Assembly: GCF_014647835.1 (NCBI RefSeq)
Contig: NZ_BMPY01000023.1
Coordinates: forward strand, 1 to 64,000
DNA length: 64,000 nucleotides
Direction: 5' to 3'
Origin: Microbispora rosea subsp. aerata
Lineage (GTDB): Bacteria > Actinomycetota > Actinomycetes > Streptosporangiales > Streptosporangiaceae
The notes below the pieces were generated by a model that saw only the letters and a list, made by a program, of their open reading frames with translations, made no database searches and was not told where the DNA came from. Below, piece by piece: positions 7,895 through 17,008 of the stretch (positions are counted from its first letter, which is position 1; each line of letters opens with the position of its first letter). Position numbers and translations under genes: made by a program.

Positions 7895-8857
7895 ATGAAA
7901 CGAGTGGTTAGGACAGCCGTCGTCGCCGCCACGATCGGCATCGCCGGCATGCTGACCGCGCCCGCCCAGGCCGACGTCTGCGGGCAGAAGTGCACGGAGC
8001 ACCGGGTCGCGTCGCTGGCGAGGCTTCTGGCCGACCTGCGGGGCACGGCCGTCGGCGGGGCGACGAGCGGCGTCGCCGCGCAGGCCGACGCGGCCGCCGA
8101 GGTTGCGGTGAACCTGACCGCTGACATCCGGGCCGACCTCGTCGCGGTCGCGAAGCTTTGCGGCACGGTGACCGCCGGTCTGTCGGCCGAGGCGAACGCC
8201 CAGATCAACGCCGCGGCGGACATCGCGGCCGGCATCGTCGCCGACGCCGCCGTCACCGTCGACGCCAACGTCGTGGCCAGGCTGGAGGCCCACCTGAGGG
8301 CCGCGCTGGTCGCGATCGCCAACGTCAACGCCGAGCTCAACGCGGTCGTCGCCGCCAAGGTGGACGCCGCCGCCGACATCACCGCCCAGGTCGGCAGGCC
8401 GGTGGTCGCGGCCTCCGGCCAGGCCGCCGCCGCCGTGGACGCCACGGCCACGGCGGTCGCCACGGCGGGCGCCACGGTCCGCGCCGGGCTCGACGCCACC
8501 GCGAAGCTCAACGCGCTGCTCAACCTGAAGGGCGCCGCCGCGGCGACCGCGGGCAGTGCGGGCGGCCTGCTGGCGCTGGTGCCGTGTGAGACTCCGGCGG
8601 ACCGCGCGACGAGCAGCGCCCAGGCGACCGTCACGGAGACCGCGGCCCGGGCCGACGCCAACGCCAACACGGTCACCAAGACCGTCCGCGGCACCACGAA
8701 CGCTCCGGCGCAGGGCGCCGCCGCGACGGCGACCGCGGTGGCCGGGCTCGCCACCTCCGCGGCGGCCACGGCCGACGCCTCGGCGTCGAGCGCGGTCTCC
8801 TCGGCCCCTGACACGGTGGCCGGTATCGCGCCGCAGCAGGGCCGGTACGGCAGGTGA
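7895..8857 (+). CDS. Secreted Ala-rich helical protein
   Basis: 320 residues. Residues 1-26 are a Sec signal peptide (KRVVR n-region, hydrophobic core, cleavage after APAQA). The mature protein is about one third Ala with Val, Asp, Asn and Thr and few aromatic residues. It opens with CGQKC (C29, C33) and holds two later Cys (KLCG, VPCE), so two disulfides are possible. The middle is long amphipathic helix with repeated A-D-A/ANA words, then a Thr/Ala-rich tail. GGGGG ten bases upstream acts as ribosome-binding site. No enzyme motif is recognised; an extracellular structural or surface role is an inference. Confidence 0.85.
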   Translation: MKRVVRTAVVAATIGIAGMLTAPAQADVCGQKCTEHRVASLARLLADLRGTAVGGATSGVAAQADAAAEVAVNLTADIRADLVAVAKLCGTVTAGLSAEANAQINAAADIAAGIVADAAVTVDANVVARLEAHLRAALVAIANVNAELNAVVAAKVDAAADITAQVGRPVVAASGQAAAAVDATATAVATAGATVRAGLDATAKLNALLNLKGAAAATAGSAGGLLALVPCETPADRATSSAQATVTETAARADANANTVTKTVRGTTNAPAQGAAATATAVAGLATSAAATADASASSAVSSAPDTVAGIAPQQGRYGR

Positions 8858-8870
8858 CCCGCGTCTGAGG

Positions 8871-8913
8871 GCCTCCGCCGCCGCCCGGGCGACTGCCGGG
8901 CGGCGCCGGAGGC
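8871..8913 (+). terminator. Terminator of the secreted-protein gene
   Basis: GCCTCCG (8871-8877) with inner CGCCCGG pairs with CCGGGCGGCG and CGGAGGC (8907-8913), 14 bases past the stop codon. A long G+C stem. Confidence 0.7.
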
Positions 8914-9365
8914 TCCGCGCGCGGCGCGACCCTTGGAAACGCGTGCGGCGGGCCGCGGGAACACCGTCGCCGACCGGCGAGGCCATGTCCGGACAGGCCC
9001 TCGCCTCCCGCCGCCTTACGCGGCAGCACAACTCATGCGGCCGCGAGGCAACGTGACTGACGGTACGGAAACGGCCGGCATCCCATGCGGGGTGCCGGCC
9101 GTCCGGTGTCGTGCCCGGCCCGCAAGCGAAACAGGCGGCTCGCGGCCCTTGAGGTCTCTGACGGCCGCCTCAGACCCGGGTGGGTGCGTCACAAGGCCGA
9201 AGAGGAGCCCGGGACGAAGCTACGGGCGACGGCTCCGGGCCCCGCCGAATCGCGAGCCGTTCCCCGCGGGCGCGGGCGACAACGCAGCCACGCGCCGTCT
9301 GGACCGCATGCGGCAGGGCCGTGGCCGGCTCCTCCCACCCGGCGACGGTGGTGGACAGCCACCGG
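8914..9365. other. Gene-free stretch with an orphan hairpin
   Basis: About 450 bases without a credible gene on either strand. It contains the strong hairpin at 9071-9102. It may be decayed coding sequence downstream of the small minus-strand gene at 9366-9536, but I could not recognise any family in its translations. Confidence 0.5.
9071..9102. terminator. Orphan terminator-like hairpin
   Basis: ACGGCCGGCATCCC (9071-9084) pairs with GGGGTGCCGGCCGT (9089-9102) around ATGC, one G-U pair. No gene ends just before it: the plus-strand gene already has its own terminator 160 bases earlier and the minus-strand gene ends 260 bases away. It could end a small RNA or mark the former end of a decayed gene. 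Confidence 0.55.
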
Positions 9366-9536
9366 TTAGTTCGGCGAGTCGTAACTGGCGCGCAGGTGGG
9401 TGCGCCGGGCGATCTGAGCCTGCAAACGGGCCATCTGCCAATGCAGCTCGACGAGCTGCTCGGTGATCAGCCCGACGGGAAGCTCCGAGGGATCTTCGGC
9501 GGCCAGATTGTCGATCGCCGTTGCCAGGTCGCTCAT
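9366..9536 (-). CDS. 56-residue protein, probable N-terminal remnant of a DUF222/13E12-type protein
   Basis: A short frame from ATG 9536 to TAA 9366, with a strong GGGGAGGGG ribosome-binding site. The translation begins MSDLATAIDNLAAEDP, continues ..LITEQLVELHWQMARLQAQIARR and ends RASYDSPN. It is helical, and the AIDxLAAEDP..L..L..QMxRLQAQIAR pattern resembles the first helices of DUF222 proteins with HNH nuclease domains (the 13E12 repeat family of actinobacteria). The catalytic part is absent, so it is either a truncated remnant or a genuine small protein. A LexA-box-like palindrome lies 17 bases upstream of the start, in keeping with SOS control known for 13E12 genes. Confidence 0.65.
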   Translation of the reverse strand: MSDLATAIDNLAAEDPSELPVGLITEQLVELHWQMARLQAQIARRTHLRASYDSPN

Positions 9537-9552
9537 CCGCCCCTCCCCTATG

Positions 9553-9568
9553 TCGAATCTCCGTTCGA
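9553..9568. promoter_or_regulatory. Candidate LexA (SOS) box upstream of the 56-residue gene
   Basis: TCGAAT-CTCC-GTTCGA matches the actinobacterial LexA consensus TCGAAC-N4-GTTCGA at 11 of 12 defined positions. It lies 17 bases before the ATG at 9536 (minus strand), a position where LexA would block transcription. Confidence 0.6.
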
Positions 9569-9597
9569 ATCATAATGGAGCGAGCGGACCTGGCGCA

Positions 9598-10140
9598 TCA
9601 CGTTTCGTACACAGGTGCGATGTAGCCGCGGGCGAGCGTGTTGGCCGTGATGTTGAACCCGACCACGGCCGGCGGAGCGTCGGTGTCGACGCCCAGAGAC
9701 TCCACGCCGAGGGCGTGCACGGCGAACAGGTAGCGGTGCGGGAAGCCGGGGGGCGGCGCCGCTCCGCCGTACTCCTTGGTGCTGTAGTCGTTGCGCGCGT
9801 GCTTGGCGCCCTCGGGCAGGCCCTTGAAGTCGGGGCCGTTGCCCGCGCCGGCCGGCAGCTCGGTGACGGTGGCCGGGATGTCGTACAGCACCCAGTGCCA
9901 AAAGCCGCTGCCGGTGGGCGCGTCGGGGTCGAAGCAGGTGACGGCGTAGCTCTTGGTGCCCTCGGGGGCGCCGGACCAGCGCAGGTGCGGGGAGATGTTC
10001 TGCCCGCCCATGCCCCAGTCGTTGAACACGTGGGCGTCGGGGAGCCGCTCGCCGTCGCGCACGTCGTCGCTCTCGACGGTCAGCGCGGGCACCTCGGGCA
10101 GGTGGTCGTACGGGATAGGTGGCGGCGTCGGCACGTTCAC
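9598..10140 (-). CDS. YbhB/YbcL-family phosphatidylethanolamine-binding-like protein
   Basis: 180 residues. The PEBP fold signature is clear: [31 protein letters not shown], then [17 protein letters not shown], a GHARNDY-like [15 protein letters not shown] motif, and the [11 protein letters not shown] strand. The conserved Asp and His of the ligand pocket are visible (DPDAP, HWV). Members are called Raf-kinase-inhibitor-like; the bacterial function is unknown. No signal peptide, so cytosolic. It ends the minus-strand run that starts with the ABC exporter, 14 bases beyond the ATPase stop. Confidence 0.92.
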   Translation of the reverse strand: MNVPTPPPIPYDHLPEVPALTVESDDVRDGERLPDAHVFNDWGMGGQNISPHLRWSGAPEGTKSYAVTCFDPDAPTGSGFWHWVLYDIPATVTELPAGAGNGPDFKGLPEGAKHARNDYSTKEYGGAAPPPGFPHRYLFAVHALGVESLGVDTDAPPAVVGFNITANTLARGYIAPVYET

Positions 10141-10153
10141 CCCTCCGTTTCTC

Positions 10154-10993
10154 TCAGGCCTTGTTGTACGCCTCCAGGACCTCCTGGGGGTCGCCTTCCA
10201 TTCTGATCTTTCCCTTGTGCAGCCAGATCACCCGGTTGCACGTCTCCTCGATCACGTCGAGGTTGTGGGCGACCAGGAAGACAGTGCCGGCGGCCTCGCG
10301 CATCTGCTTGATGCGCTGCTGGCTCTTGCGCTTGAACTCGCGGTCGCCGGTCGCGAGGGCCTCGTCGATGAGCAGCACGTCGTGCGTCTTGGCCGAGGAG
10401 ATGGCGAAGCGCAGCCGGGCGCCCATGCCGGACGAGTACGTCGACATGGGGAACTGGACGAAGTCGCCGATGCCGGAGAAGTCCACGATCTCGTCGTACT
10501 TCTCGCGGACCTCGCTCGGGGTCATGCCCATCGCGTAGCAGCCGAGGATGATGTTGCGCTCGCCCGTCAGCTCCTTCATGAGGGCCGCGTTGACGCCGAG
10601 GAGGGACGGCTGGCCGTTGGTGTAGACGGCGCCCTTGTGCGGCGGCAGGAGGCCGGCGATGGCGCGCAGCAGCGTCGACTTGCCCGAGCCGTTGCGGCCG
10701 ATGATGCCGATGGCGTCGCCGTGGTAGGCCACGAAGCTCACGCCCTTGACGGCGTGGACCTCCTTCATCTGCGGCCGGCCCTGCCGACGCAGGATGCGCA
10801 TCAGCGCGTTGGCGGCGTTGCCCTTCTCGGCGTCGCTGGCGGCGCCGTACACCTTGTAGACGATGTGGAGGTCGTCGACGATGACGGTCGGGGTTCCGGC
10901 CTTGGGGTGTTGCTTCTTCGGGGTCGTCTTGGGGGACTGCGTCTTCGGGTTTTCGGGCGCCACCTGCGACAGCTCCTCGGTCAGCTCAGCCAC
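10154..10993 (-). CDS. Polysaccharide/teichoic-acid ABC exporter, ATP-binding subunit (Wzt/TagH type)
   Basis: 279 residues. Walker A is GRNGSGKST, the signature motif is [11 protein letters not shown] (a degenerate LSGGQ typical of Wzt/TagH) and Walker B is [12 protein letters not shown], with the switch His in VAHNLD. The N-terminal ~35 residues are a Pro/Lys/Thr-rich extension. With the permease upstream it forms an exporter that flips lipid-linked cell-wall glycans across the membrane. It starts at GTG 10993, overlapping the permease stop by eight bases, which implies translational coupling. There are no glycan synthesis genes nearby, so the substrate (teichoic acid, galactan or other) cannot be assigned. 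Confidence 0.92.
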   Translation of the reverse strand: MAELTEELSQVAPENPKTQSPKTTPKKQHPKAGTPTVIVDDLHIVYKVYGAASDAEKGNAANALMRILRRQGRPQMKEVHAVKGVSFVAYHGDAIGIIGRNGSGKSTLLRAIAGLLPPHKGAVYTNGQPSLLGVNAALMKELTGERNIILGCYAMGMTPSEVREKYDEIVDFSGIGDFVQFPMSTYSSGMGARLRFAISSAKTHDVLLIDEALATGDREFKRKSQQRIKQMREAAGTVFLVAHNLDVIEETCNRVIWLHKGKIRMEGDPQEVLEAYNKA

Positions 10994-11891
10994 GGCCGTA
11001 CCTCTCCTCGGCCCGCCAGAAGTACCAGAAGCCGACGATCAGCGCGAACAATGCCCAGAATAGGCAAGTCACCCACGCCCAGCGCTCGGGGAACCGCTCG
11101 TAGATCAGCAGGTCGCGCATGAACTCGATGTACGCGGCGGCGGGGTTGAACTCGAGAGCCCACCGGAGGATGTCCGGAAGGTCCCGGGTCCTGTCGTCGA
11201 TCGCGTAGAAGACCCCGGAGGCGTACAGCCAGGTGCGGGTGATGAACGGCAGCAGCTGGTTCATGTCCCGCATGAACGCGCCGAGGCGGGCCATGAACAG
11301 GCCGGTGCCGATGTTGAAGACGGTCTGCATGAGCAGCGTCACGGGGATCAGCAGCCAGAGCCAGGTCACCGGCTCCCCGGTGACGAGCACCAGGAGGAGG
11401 AGCACGGCCATCGAGTACGCGAGCTGCTGGAGCTCCTGAATCGTGTACGCGAGCGGGAGAGCGGCCCGCGGGAAGTGAAGGGCCCGGATGAGGGACAGGT
11501 TCGACGAGATGGACTTGGCCCCGCTGATCACCGTGCGCTGGGTGAAGGTGAATACCATGACCCCGGTGATGAGGAAGGCCGGGTAGTTCTCAATCTGCTT
11601 GCTCTGCCCGAGGATGACGCCGAACATCAGCCAGTACACCGCCGCGTTGAGCAGCGGGGTCAGCACCTGCCACAGTTGCCCCAGCATCGACTCGGAGTAC
11701 TTCGACACGTTGCGCGAGGTCGCGTACGTGAGGATGAAGTGCCGCCGGTCCCACAGTTGACGTAGGTAGGCGGGCATGCTGGGGCGTGCGATGGCGCGTC
11801 GTAGTCCGTGACGCTCGGCGAGCGCGGCCAGCGACTCCGGGGCTCGGCCGCCACCCTGGGCCTCCGCGAGCGCGGATTCCGGCTGGCTCAT
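10986..11891 (-). CDS. Polysaccharide/teichoic-acid ABC exporter, permease (ABC-2 type, Wzm/TagG)
   Basis: 301 residues. The protein has an N-terminal cytosolic part with the amphipathic interface helix (YLRQLWDRRHFILTYATSRNVSKYS), then six hydrophobic segments: AAVYWLMFGVILG, YPAFLITGVMVFTF, LAYSMAVLLLLVLV, WLWLLIPVTLLMQ, a segment before YASGVFYAI, and a final ALFALIVGFWYFWR. The layout matches the ABC2_membrane family that exports O-antigen, galactan or teichoic acid intermediates. It is the first gene of a two-gene operon with the ATPase. Confidence 0.92.
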   Translation of the reverse strand: MSQPESALAEAQGGGRAPESLAALAERHGLRRAIARPSMPAYLRQLWDRRHFILTYATSRNVSKYSESMLGQLWQVLTPLLNAAVYWLMFGVILGQSKQIENYPAFLITGVMVFTFTQRTVISGAKSISSNLSLIRALHFPRAALPLAYTIQELQQLAYSMAVLLLLVLVTGEPVTWLWLLIPVTLLMQTVFNIGTGLFMARLGAFMRDMNQLLPFITRTWLYASGVFYAIDDRTRDLPDILRWALEFNPAAAYIEFMRDLLIYERFPERWAWVTCLFWALFALIVGFWYFWRAEERYGRG

Positions 11892-12282
11892 GGCATGGAC
11901 TCTATTGGATGGAGGTCGGTGGGACGGCTGTCACACCGAACGTGGCTGCGACTGGTCAAAGGTAGCCCAGGACATCATGGTCCGGGGACTCGGGAGCCGG
12001 TGTCGGCCCCGTCCTCGGCCAAAGGACGCACCGCATGTCGGTATATGTACTCTAAAGGGGAGTTTGATGCCGTGCTGGGCATTTAAGGTTGGGCTCACAA
12101 GAATGTGTGTGACGCCCTACTGACGCACGTGTGACCGAACTGCAACGTGCCGGAGACTCCTCTGGTGCGTCCGGTAAGGGATGCTCCGGACGACTGGCAG
12201 GACGTCAGCTGGTTTGACCAATCCCGGCAAACCGGGTGCTACCAGCGCGAACGCCCATCCTTAGAGGGAGGACCAATCCACT
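11892..12282. other. Divergent control region, ABC exporter / oppA
   Basis: 391 bases with no gene. Near oppA there are two perfect short hairpins: CGTCCGG (12168-12174) with CCGGACG (12186-12192), and CCCGG (12223-12227) with CCGGG (12232-12236). An AT-rich GGTATATGTACTCTAAAGG patch at ~12040 may hold a promoter. A leader-based control of the importer is possible but not shown; I recognise no known riboswitch. Confidence 0.5.
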
Positions 12283-13968
12283 ATGCGCGTGACTAAGGGC
12301 GCGAAGATCGCCACCGGCACCGCGCTGCTTGCGCTCGGCGTCGCCGCGTGCGGCGGGGGCGGCGGTTCCAGTAGCGGCGGCGGGGAAAACCCCCGGGCCG
12401 CGTCGGGGACCGTCTACATCCGTGGTTGTGAGCCGCAGACCGGCTTCGTGCCCGGAAACATCAACGAGACCTGTGGCGGCACGATCAACGGATTCGTGTA
12501 CAGCCGTCTCGTCAAGTACAACTCGGACACGGCCGCTCCCGAGCTCGACCAGGCCGAGTCGATCGAGACCACCGACAACAAGGTGTGGACGATCAAGCTC
12601 AAGCCCGGTCTGAAGTGGACCGACGGCACGCCGGTCACCGCGAAGAACTACGTCGACGCCTGGAACTACACCGCCTACTCGCCGAACGCTCAGCTCGGCA
12701 GCTTCTGGTTCGGTGACATCGTCGGCTTCGACAAGGTCAACACCTCCGACCCCGACGGCCCGGACGGCCCGAAGGAGGCCCCCAAGCCGGAGACCGACAA
12801 GCTGGAGGGCCTCGAGGTCATCGACGACCTCACCTTCAAGGTCACGCTGACCGCTCCGGTCGCCGTCTTCCGCACCAAGCTCGGCTACACGGCCTTCGCG
12901 CCGCTGCCGGAGGCGTTCTTCAAGGACCCGGAGGGCTTCGCCCAGAAGCCGATCACGAACGGCCCCTTCAAGTTCGTGCAGTGGGACCACAACTCGCAGA
13001 TCATCGTCGAGGCCAACCCCGACTACCCCGGGCCGGAGAAGCCCAAGGTCAAGCGGATCGTCTACAAGATGTACAAGGACGACAACGCGGCCTACGCGGA
13101 CCTGGTCTCCAACAACCTCGACTTCACCGAGCTGATCCCGCCGTCGGCCCTCGCCGGTGACAAGTGGAAGGCCGACCTCGGCGACCGCGCCATCGAGGGT
13201 CAGCAGGGCGTCATCCAGACGATCACGTTCCCGCTGTACGACAAGGAGTTCGGCGGCAACGCGGACTTCCGCAAGGCGGTCTCGTACGCGATCGACCGGA
13301 AGACGATCACGGAGAAGATCTTCAACAAGGGCCGTTCCCCGATCAACGGCTGGGTCTCCCCGATCGTCGAGGGCTTCAAGGACGGCGCCTGCGGCGAGCT
13401 ATGCACGTACGACCCCGCCAAGGCCAAGGAGTACCTCGCCAAGGCCAAGGCCGCCGGCTACACCCCGCCGGCCGAGTTCCCCATCTGGTCCAACGCCGAC
13501 GGCACCCACAAGGACTGGATCGAGGCCACGGTCAACAGCATCAACCAGGCCTTCGGTCCCGACGCCGGCGTGAAGTTCGTGCACAAGGACATGCCCACCT
13601 TCGCCGAGCTGCGCGACACCATCACGCAGCACAAGATCAAGGGCGCGTTCCGCACCGGGTGGCAGATGGACTACCCGCACATCGAGAACTTCCTGAACCC
13701 GCTGTACAAGACCGGCGCGTCCTCCAACGACGGCCTCTACAGCAACAAGGAGCTCGACGAGAAGCTCCACGAGGCCGACACCGCCACCGACCCCGCGCAG
13801 GCCAACGCCCTCTACCAGGAGGCTGAGGCTATGCTGCAGCAGGACATGCCCGCGATTCCGCTGTGGTCGTACGGTCTGCAGGCCGGCACCTCCAAGTGGG
13901 TGACCGGTGTGAAGGTCACCCCCTTCGGTGAGCTCGACCCGCTGTCGATCGCGATCAAGGAAGCGTAG
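12283..13968 (+). CDS. oppA: Oligopeptide ABC importer, substrate-binding lipoprotein
   Basis: 561 residues, SBP family 5. A lipoprotein signal ends in LGVAAC with the lipidated Cys at 23, followed by a Gly/Ser linker. The mature protein has the family's VWTIKLKPGLKWTDGTPVTA block, FKFVQWDHNSQIIVEANPDY and FRKAVSYAIDRKTI. It binds peptides outside the membrane and delivers them to the OppBC channel. GAGGGAGGA precedes the ATG. A terminator hairpin stands between this gene and oppB, a usual way to make excess binding protein. The exact ligand (peptide, nickel chelate, other) cannot be read from sequence. Confidence 0.93.
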   Translation: MRVTKGAKIATGTALLALGVAACGGGGGSSSGGGENPRAASGTVYIRGCEPQTGFVPGNINETCGGTINGFVYSRLVKYNSDTAAPELDQAESIETTDNKVWTIKLKPGLKWTDGTPVTAKNYVDAWNYTAYSPNAQLGSFWFGDIVGFDKVNTSDPDGPDGPKEAPKPETDKLEGLEVIDDLTFKVTLTAPVAVFRTKLGYTAFAPLPEAFFKDPEGFAQKPITNGPFKFVQWDHNSQIIVEANPDYPGPEKPKVKRIVYKMYKDDNAAYADLVSNNLDFTELIPPSALAGDKWKADLGDRAIEGQQGVIQTITFPLYDKEFGGNADFRKAVSYAIDRKTITEKIFNKGRSPINGWVSPIVEGFKDGACGELCTYDPAKAKEYLAKAKAAGYTPPAEFPIWSNADGTHKDWIEATVNSINQAFGPDAGVKFVHKDMPTFAELRDTITQHKIKGAFRTGWQMDYPHIENFLNPLYKTGASSNDGLYSNKELDEKLHEADTATDPAQANALYQEAEAMLQQDMPAIPLWSYGLQAGTSKWVTGVKVTPFGELDPLSIAIKEA

Positions 13969-13992
13969 GGACAGCTCGCTCGTGTTACCCCC

Positions 13993-14023
13993 CGAGGCCG
14001 GTTCCCCACCGGGACCGGCCTCG
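13993..14023 (+). terminator. Intra-operon hairpin between oppA and oppB
   Basis: CGAGGCCGGT (13993-14002) pairs perfectly with ACCGGCCTCG (14014-14023). It lies 25 bases past the oppA stop and ahead of oppB, so it probably stabilises or partly terminates the oppA message. Confidence 0.75.
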
Positions 14024-14102
14024 TGGGCTGTCCGTTTGCGATCTCCCGTGTTGACCCGCGGGGGGTGCATGTACGACCTTTAGCGTCAGATCGGAGGTGC
14101 GC

Positions 14103-15029
14103 ATGGGCCGATACGCGATCCGGCGCCTGCTGCAACTCGTGCCTGTCGTGCTGGGCACGACTTTCATCATCAACTACATGGTCTGGCAGCTCCCCGGCGA
14201 TCCGTTCGCGGGCAGATGCGGACAGCGGCCCTGTCCGGACAGCTACGTAACGGCCATGCGCGAGCAGTTCGGGCTAGATCAGCCCATCCTGCTGCAGTAT
14301 TGGAACTTCCTGAAGAACCTGCTCACCGGCAACCTGGGCACCGACTTCAACGGCGTGTCCGTCGCGACCCAGCTCGCCGACGCCTGGCCGATCACCATCA
14401 GGCTCGCCCTGATGGCGGTGGCCTTCGAGGCGCTCATCGGCATCGGCGCCGGCGTCCTGTCCGGGCTCAAGCGCGGCGGCTTCATCGACAACGTGGTGAC
14501 GATCTCCACGCTGTTCCTGCTGTCGCTGCCCATCTTCGTCACCGGCTACCTGCTCCAGTGGGTCCTCGGCGTGCAGTTCGGCGTGATCGAGCCGACCGTG
14601 TCGGACGCGGCCACGATCCCCGAGCTGATCGTCCCGGCCCTCGTGCTCGCCAGCCTCAACATGGCGTTCACCGCGCGGCTCACCCGTACGAGCATCGTGG
14701 AGAACCTGCGTGCCGACTACGTGCGCACGGCCGTGGCCAAGGGGCTGAGCAACCGGCGGGTGGTCGGCGTCCACCTGCTGCGCAACTCGCTCATCCCGGT
14801 GCTGACCTTCCTCGGCACCGAGGTCGGCTCGCTGATGTCCGGCGCGATCATCACCGAGGGCATCTTCAACATCCACGGCATCGGCGGTCTGCTGTGGCGG
14901 GCCATCAACGGTCAGGACTACACGATCGTGGTCCCCGTGGCCACGCTGCTCGTGCTCGTTTACCTGATCACCAACCTGCTCGTCGACCTCCTCTACGGCG
15001 TGCTCGACCCGAGGATCCGCTATGAGTGA
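14103..15029 (+). CDS. oppB: Peptide ABC importer permease, OppB/DppB type
   Basis: 308 residues from ATG 14103, with GGAGG five bases upstream; the in-frame GTG at 14097 overlaps that site and is less likely. The first membrane helix lies at ~residues 9-27 (LLQLVPVVLGTTFIINYMVW), and five more follow the periplasmic loop. The EAA motif is in VRTAVAKGLSNRRVVGVHLLRNSLIP, which contacts the ATPases. It forms the channel with the next gene, whose start overlaps the end of this one by eight bases. Confidence 0.94.
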   Translation: MGRYAIRRLLQLVPVVLGTTFIINYMVWQLPGDPFAGRCGQRPCPDSYVTAMREQFGLDQPILLQYWNFLKNLLTGNLGTDFNGVSVATQLADAWPITIRLALMAVAFEALIGIGAGVLSGLKRGGFIDNVVTISTLFLLSLPIFVTGYLLQWVLGVQFGVIEPTVSDAATIPELIVPALVLASLNMAFTARLTRTSIVENLRADYVRTAVAKGLSNRRVVGVHLLRNSLIPVLTFLGTEVGSLMSGAIITEGIFNIHGIGGLLWRAINGQDYTIVVPVATLLVLVYLITNLLVDLLYGVLDPRIRYE

Positions 15030-15969
15030 CCCGACCGTGACCCAAGACCTGATCAAGGGGGCGGACGAGCCGACCGCGAGCCCGGTCGCGGTCAAGGACA
15101 GCCGCCGCAGCCTCTGGCGCGACACCTGGGACATCCTGAAGCGACGCAAGATCTTCTGGATCTCGCTCGTGATGCTGATCCTGTTCCTCGCGATGGCGGC
15201 CTTCCCGTCGCTGTTCACGCACAAGGACCCCGAGTACGCCACGCTCGCCAAGAGCATGGAGGGGCCGAGCTCCGAAGCCTGGTTCGGCTACGACCTGCAG
15301 GGGCGCGACGTCTTCGCCCGCGCGGTGTACGGCGCCCGCACCTCGATCGTCGTGGGCGTGCTGGCCACGCTGGCGACCGTCCTGATCGGCGGCCTCACCG
15401 GCGTGCTCGCGGCCTACTTCGGGCGCTGGCTCGACGCGATCGTCTCCCGCGTCGGCGAGATGCTCCTCGGCCTGCCGTACGTGCTGGGCGCGATCATCAT
15501 CCTCGGCACCATCGCGCCGGCTCAGTCGAACCCCGGCAAGGTCATGATCATGGCGGTCGTCATCATCGTGCTCGCCCTGCTGGGCTGGCCGATCCTGATG
15601 CGCATCGCCCGCTCCGCCGTCATCCAGGCCAAGCACCAGGACTACGTGCAGGCCGCCAGGGCGCTCGGGGCCGGGCCGATGCGGATCATCTTCAGGCACC
15701 TGCTGCCGAACTCGCTGGCGCCGATCCTCGTGTACGCCACGATCACCATCGGCAGCTTCATCGGCGCCGAGGCGACGCTGTCGCTGCTCGGCATCGGCCT
15801 GCGCTCTCCGGTCATCTCCTGGGGCATCGCGATCGCCGACCACGCCTCGTACATCAGGACCGCGCCGCACGCCATGTTCTTCCCGGCCGCGTTCCTGTCC
15901 CTGTGCGTGCTGACCTTCGTCATGCTCGGCGAAGCCGTACGCGACGCACTCGACCCGAAGCTTCGATGA
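15022..15969 (+). CDS. oppC: Peptide ABC importer permease, OppC/DppC type
   Basis: 315 residues. About 45 cytosolic residues precede the first helix (IFWISLVMLILFLAMAAFP). A periplasmic loop follows with the family's WFGYDLQGRDVFARAVYGARTS block, then five further helices. The EAA loop is YVQAARALGAGPMRIIFRHLLPNSLAP. It pairs with OppB to form the translocation channel. It overlaps oppB by eight bases and ends 13 bases before oppD. Confidence 0.94.
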   Translation: MSDPTVTQDLIKGADEPTASPVAVKDSRRSLWRDTWDILKRRKIFWISLVMLILFLAMAAFPSLFTHKDPEYATLAKSMEGPSSEAWFGYDLQGRDVFARAVYGARTSIVVGVLATLATVLIGGLTGVLAAYFGRWLDAIVSRVGEMLLGLPYVLGAIIILGTIAPAQSNPGKVMIMAVVIIVLALLGWPILMRIARSAVIQAKHQDYVQAARALGAGPMRIIFRHLLPNSLAPILVYATITIGSFIGAEATLSLLGIGLRSPVISWGIAIADHASYIRTAPHAMFFPAAFLSLCVLTFVMLGEAVRDALDPKLR

Positions 15970-15982
15970 GGAGGCACAGCGA

Positions 15983-17008
15983 GTGACGGAAGTGCTTTCC
16001 GAGCAGGTGGGCAGGGGCTCCCACGGCGGGGCCCTGCTGGAGGTGGACAACCTCCACGTGGAGTTCCGCACCCGGGCGGGCGTGGCCAAGGCCGTCAACG
16101 GCGTGACCTACAGCGTGGACGCCGGTGAGACCCTCGCCGTGCTGGGCGAGTCGGGCTCGGGCAAGAGCGTCACCGCCCAGACCATCATGGGCATCCTCGA
16201 CATGCCCCCCGGCAAGATCACCGGGGGTGAGATCCGCTTCCGCGGCGTCGACCTGCTCAAGCTCCCCGAGGACCAGCGCAGGAAGATCCGCGGAGAGGGC
16301 ATCTCCATGGTCTTCCAGGACGCGCTGTCCGCGCTGAACCCGGTCTTCCCGGTCGGCTGGCAGATCGCCGAGATGTTCCGCACGCACCGCGGCACGTCCC
16401 GGGCTGAGGCCAAGAAGAAGGCCATCGAACTGATGGACCGGGTCAGGATCCCGGCCGCCAAGGACCGGGTGAACGACTTCCCGCACCAGTTCTCCGGCGG
16501 CATGCGGCAGCGCATCATGATCGCCATGGCGATCGCGCTCGACCCGGAGATCCTGATCGCCGACGAGCCGACCACCGCGCTCGACGTGACCGTCCAGGCC
16601 CAGATCATGGGGCTGCTCGCGGAGCTGCAGCGCGACAGCAACATGGGCCTGATCCTGATCACCCACGACCTCGGCGTCGTCGCCGACGTCGCGGACAAGA
16701 TCGCGGTCATGTACGGCGGTCGCATCGTCGAGCACGCCACGGTGCACGACCTGTACAAGAGCCCGGCCCACCCCTACTCGAAGGGGCTGCTGGAGTCCAT
16801 CCCCCGGGTGGACCACAAGGGCAAGGAGCTGTACGCGATCAAGGGCCTGCCGCCCAACCTGCTGGAGATGCCGACGGGCTGCGCCTTCCACCCGCGGTGC
16901 CCCTACCGGCGGGACAACTGCGTGACCGACGTTCCCCCGCTGTACACGATCAGTGGCACCCGCGGCAGCGCCTGCCACTACTGGAGGGAGGTCATCGATG
17001 AAGGCTGA
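15983..17008 (+). CDS. oppD: Peptide ABC importer ATPase, OppD/DppD type
   Basis: 341 residues from GTG 15983, with GAGGAGG 11 bases upstream. Walker A is GESGSGKS, the Q-loop is in MVFQDALSALNPVFPVG, the ABC signature is FSGGMRQRI, Walker B is ILIADEPTTALD and the switch His is in LITHDL. The C-terminal oligopeptide/dipeptide extension holds Cys residues (GCAFHPRCPYRRDNC..ACHYW) that in related proteins bind an iron-sulfur cluster. It powers the importer together with OppF. Confidence 0.95.
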   Translation: MTEVLSEQVGRGSHGGALLEVDNLHVEFRTRAGVAKAVNGVTYSVDAGETLAVLGESGSGKSVTAQTIMGILDMPPGKITGGEIRFRGVDLLKLPEDQRRKIRGEGISMVFQDALSALNPVFPVGWQIAEMFRTHRGTSRAEAKKKAIELMDRVRIPAAKDRVNDFPHQFSGGMRQRIMIAMAIALDPEILIADEPTTALDVTVQAQIMGLLAELQRDSNMGLILITHDLGVVADVADKIAVMYGGRIVEHATVHDLYKSPAHPYSKGLLESIPRVDHKGKELYAIKGLPPNLLEMPTGCAFHPRCPYRRDNCVTDVPPLYTISGTRGSACHYWREVIDEG

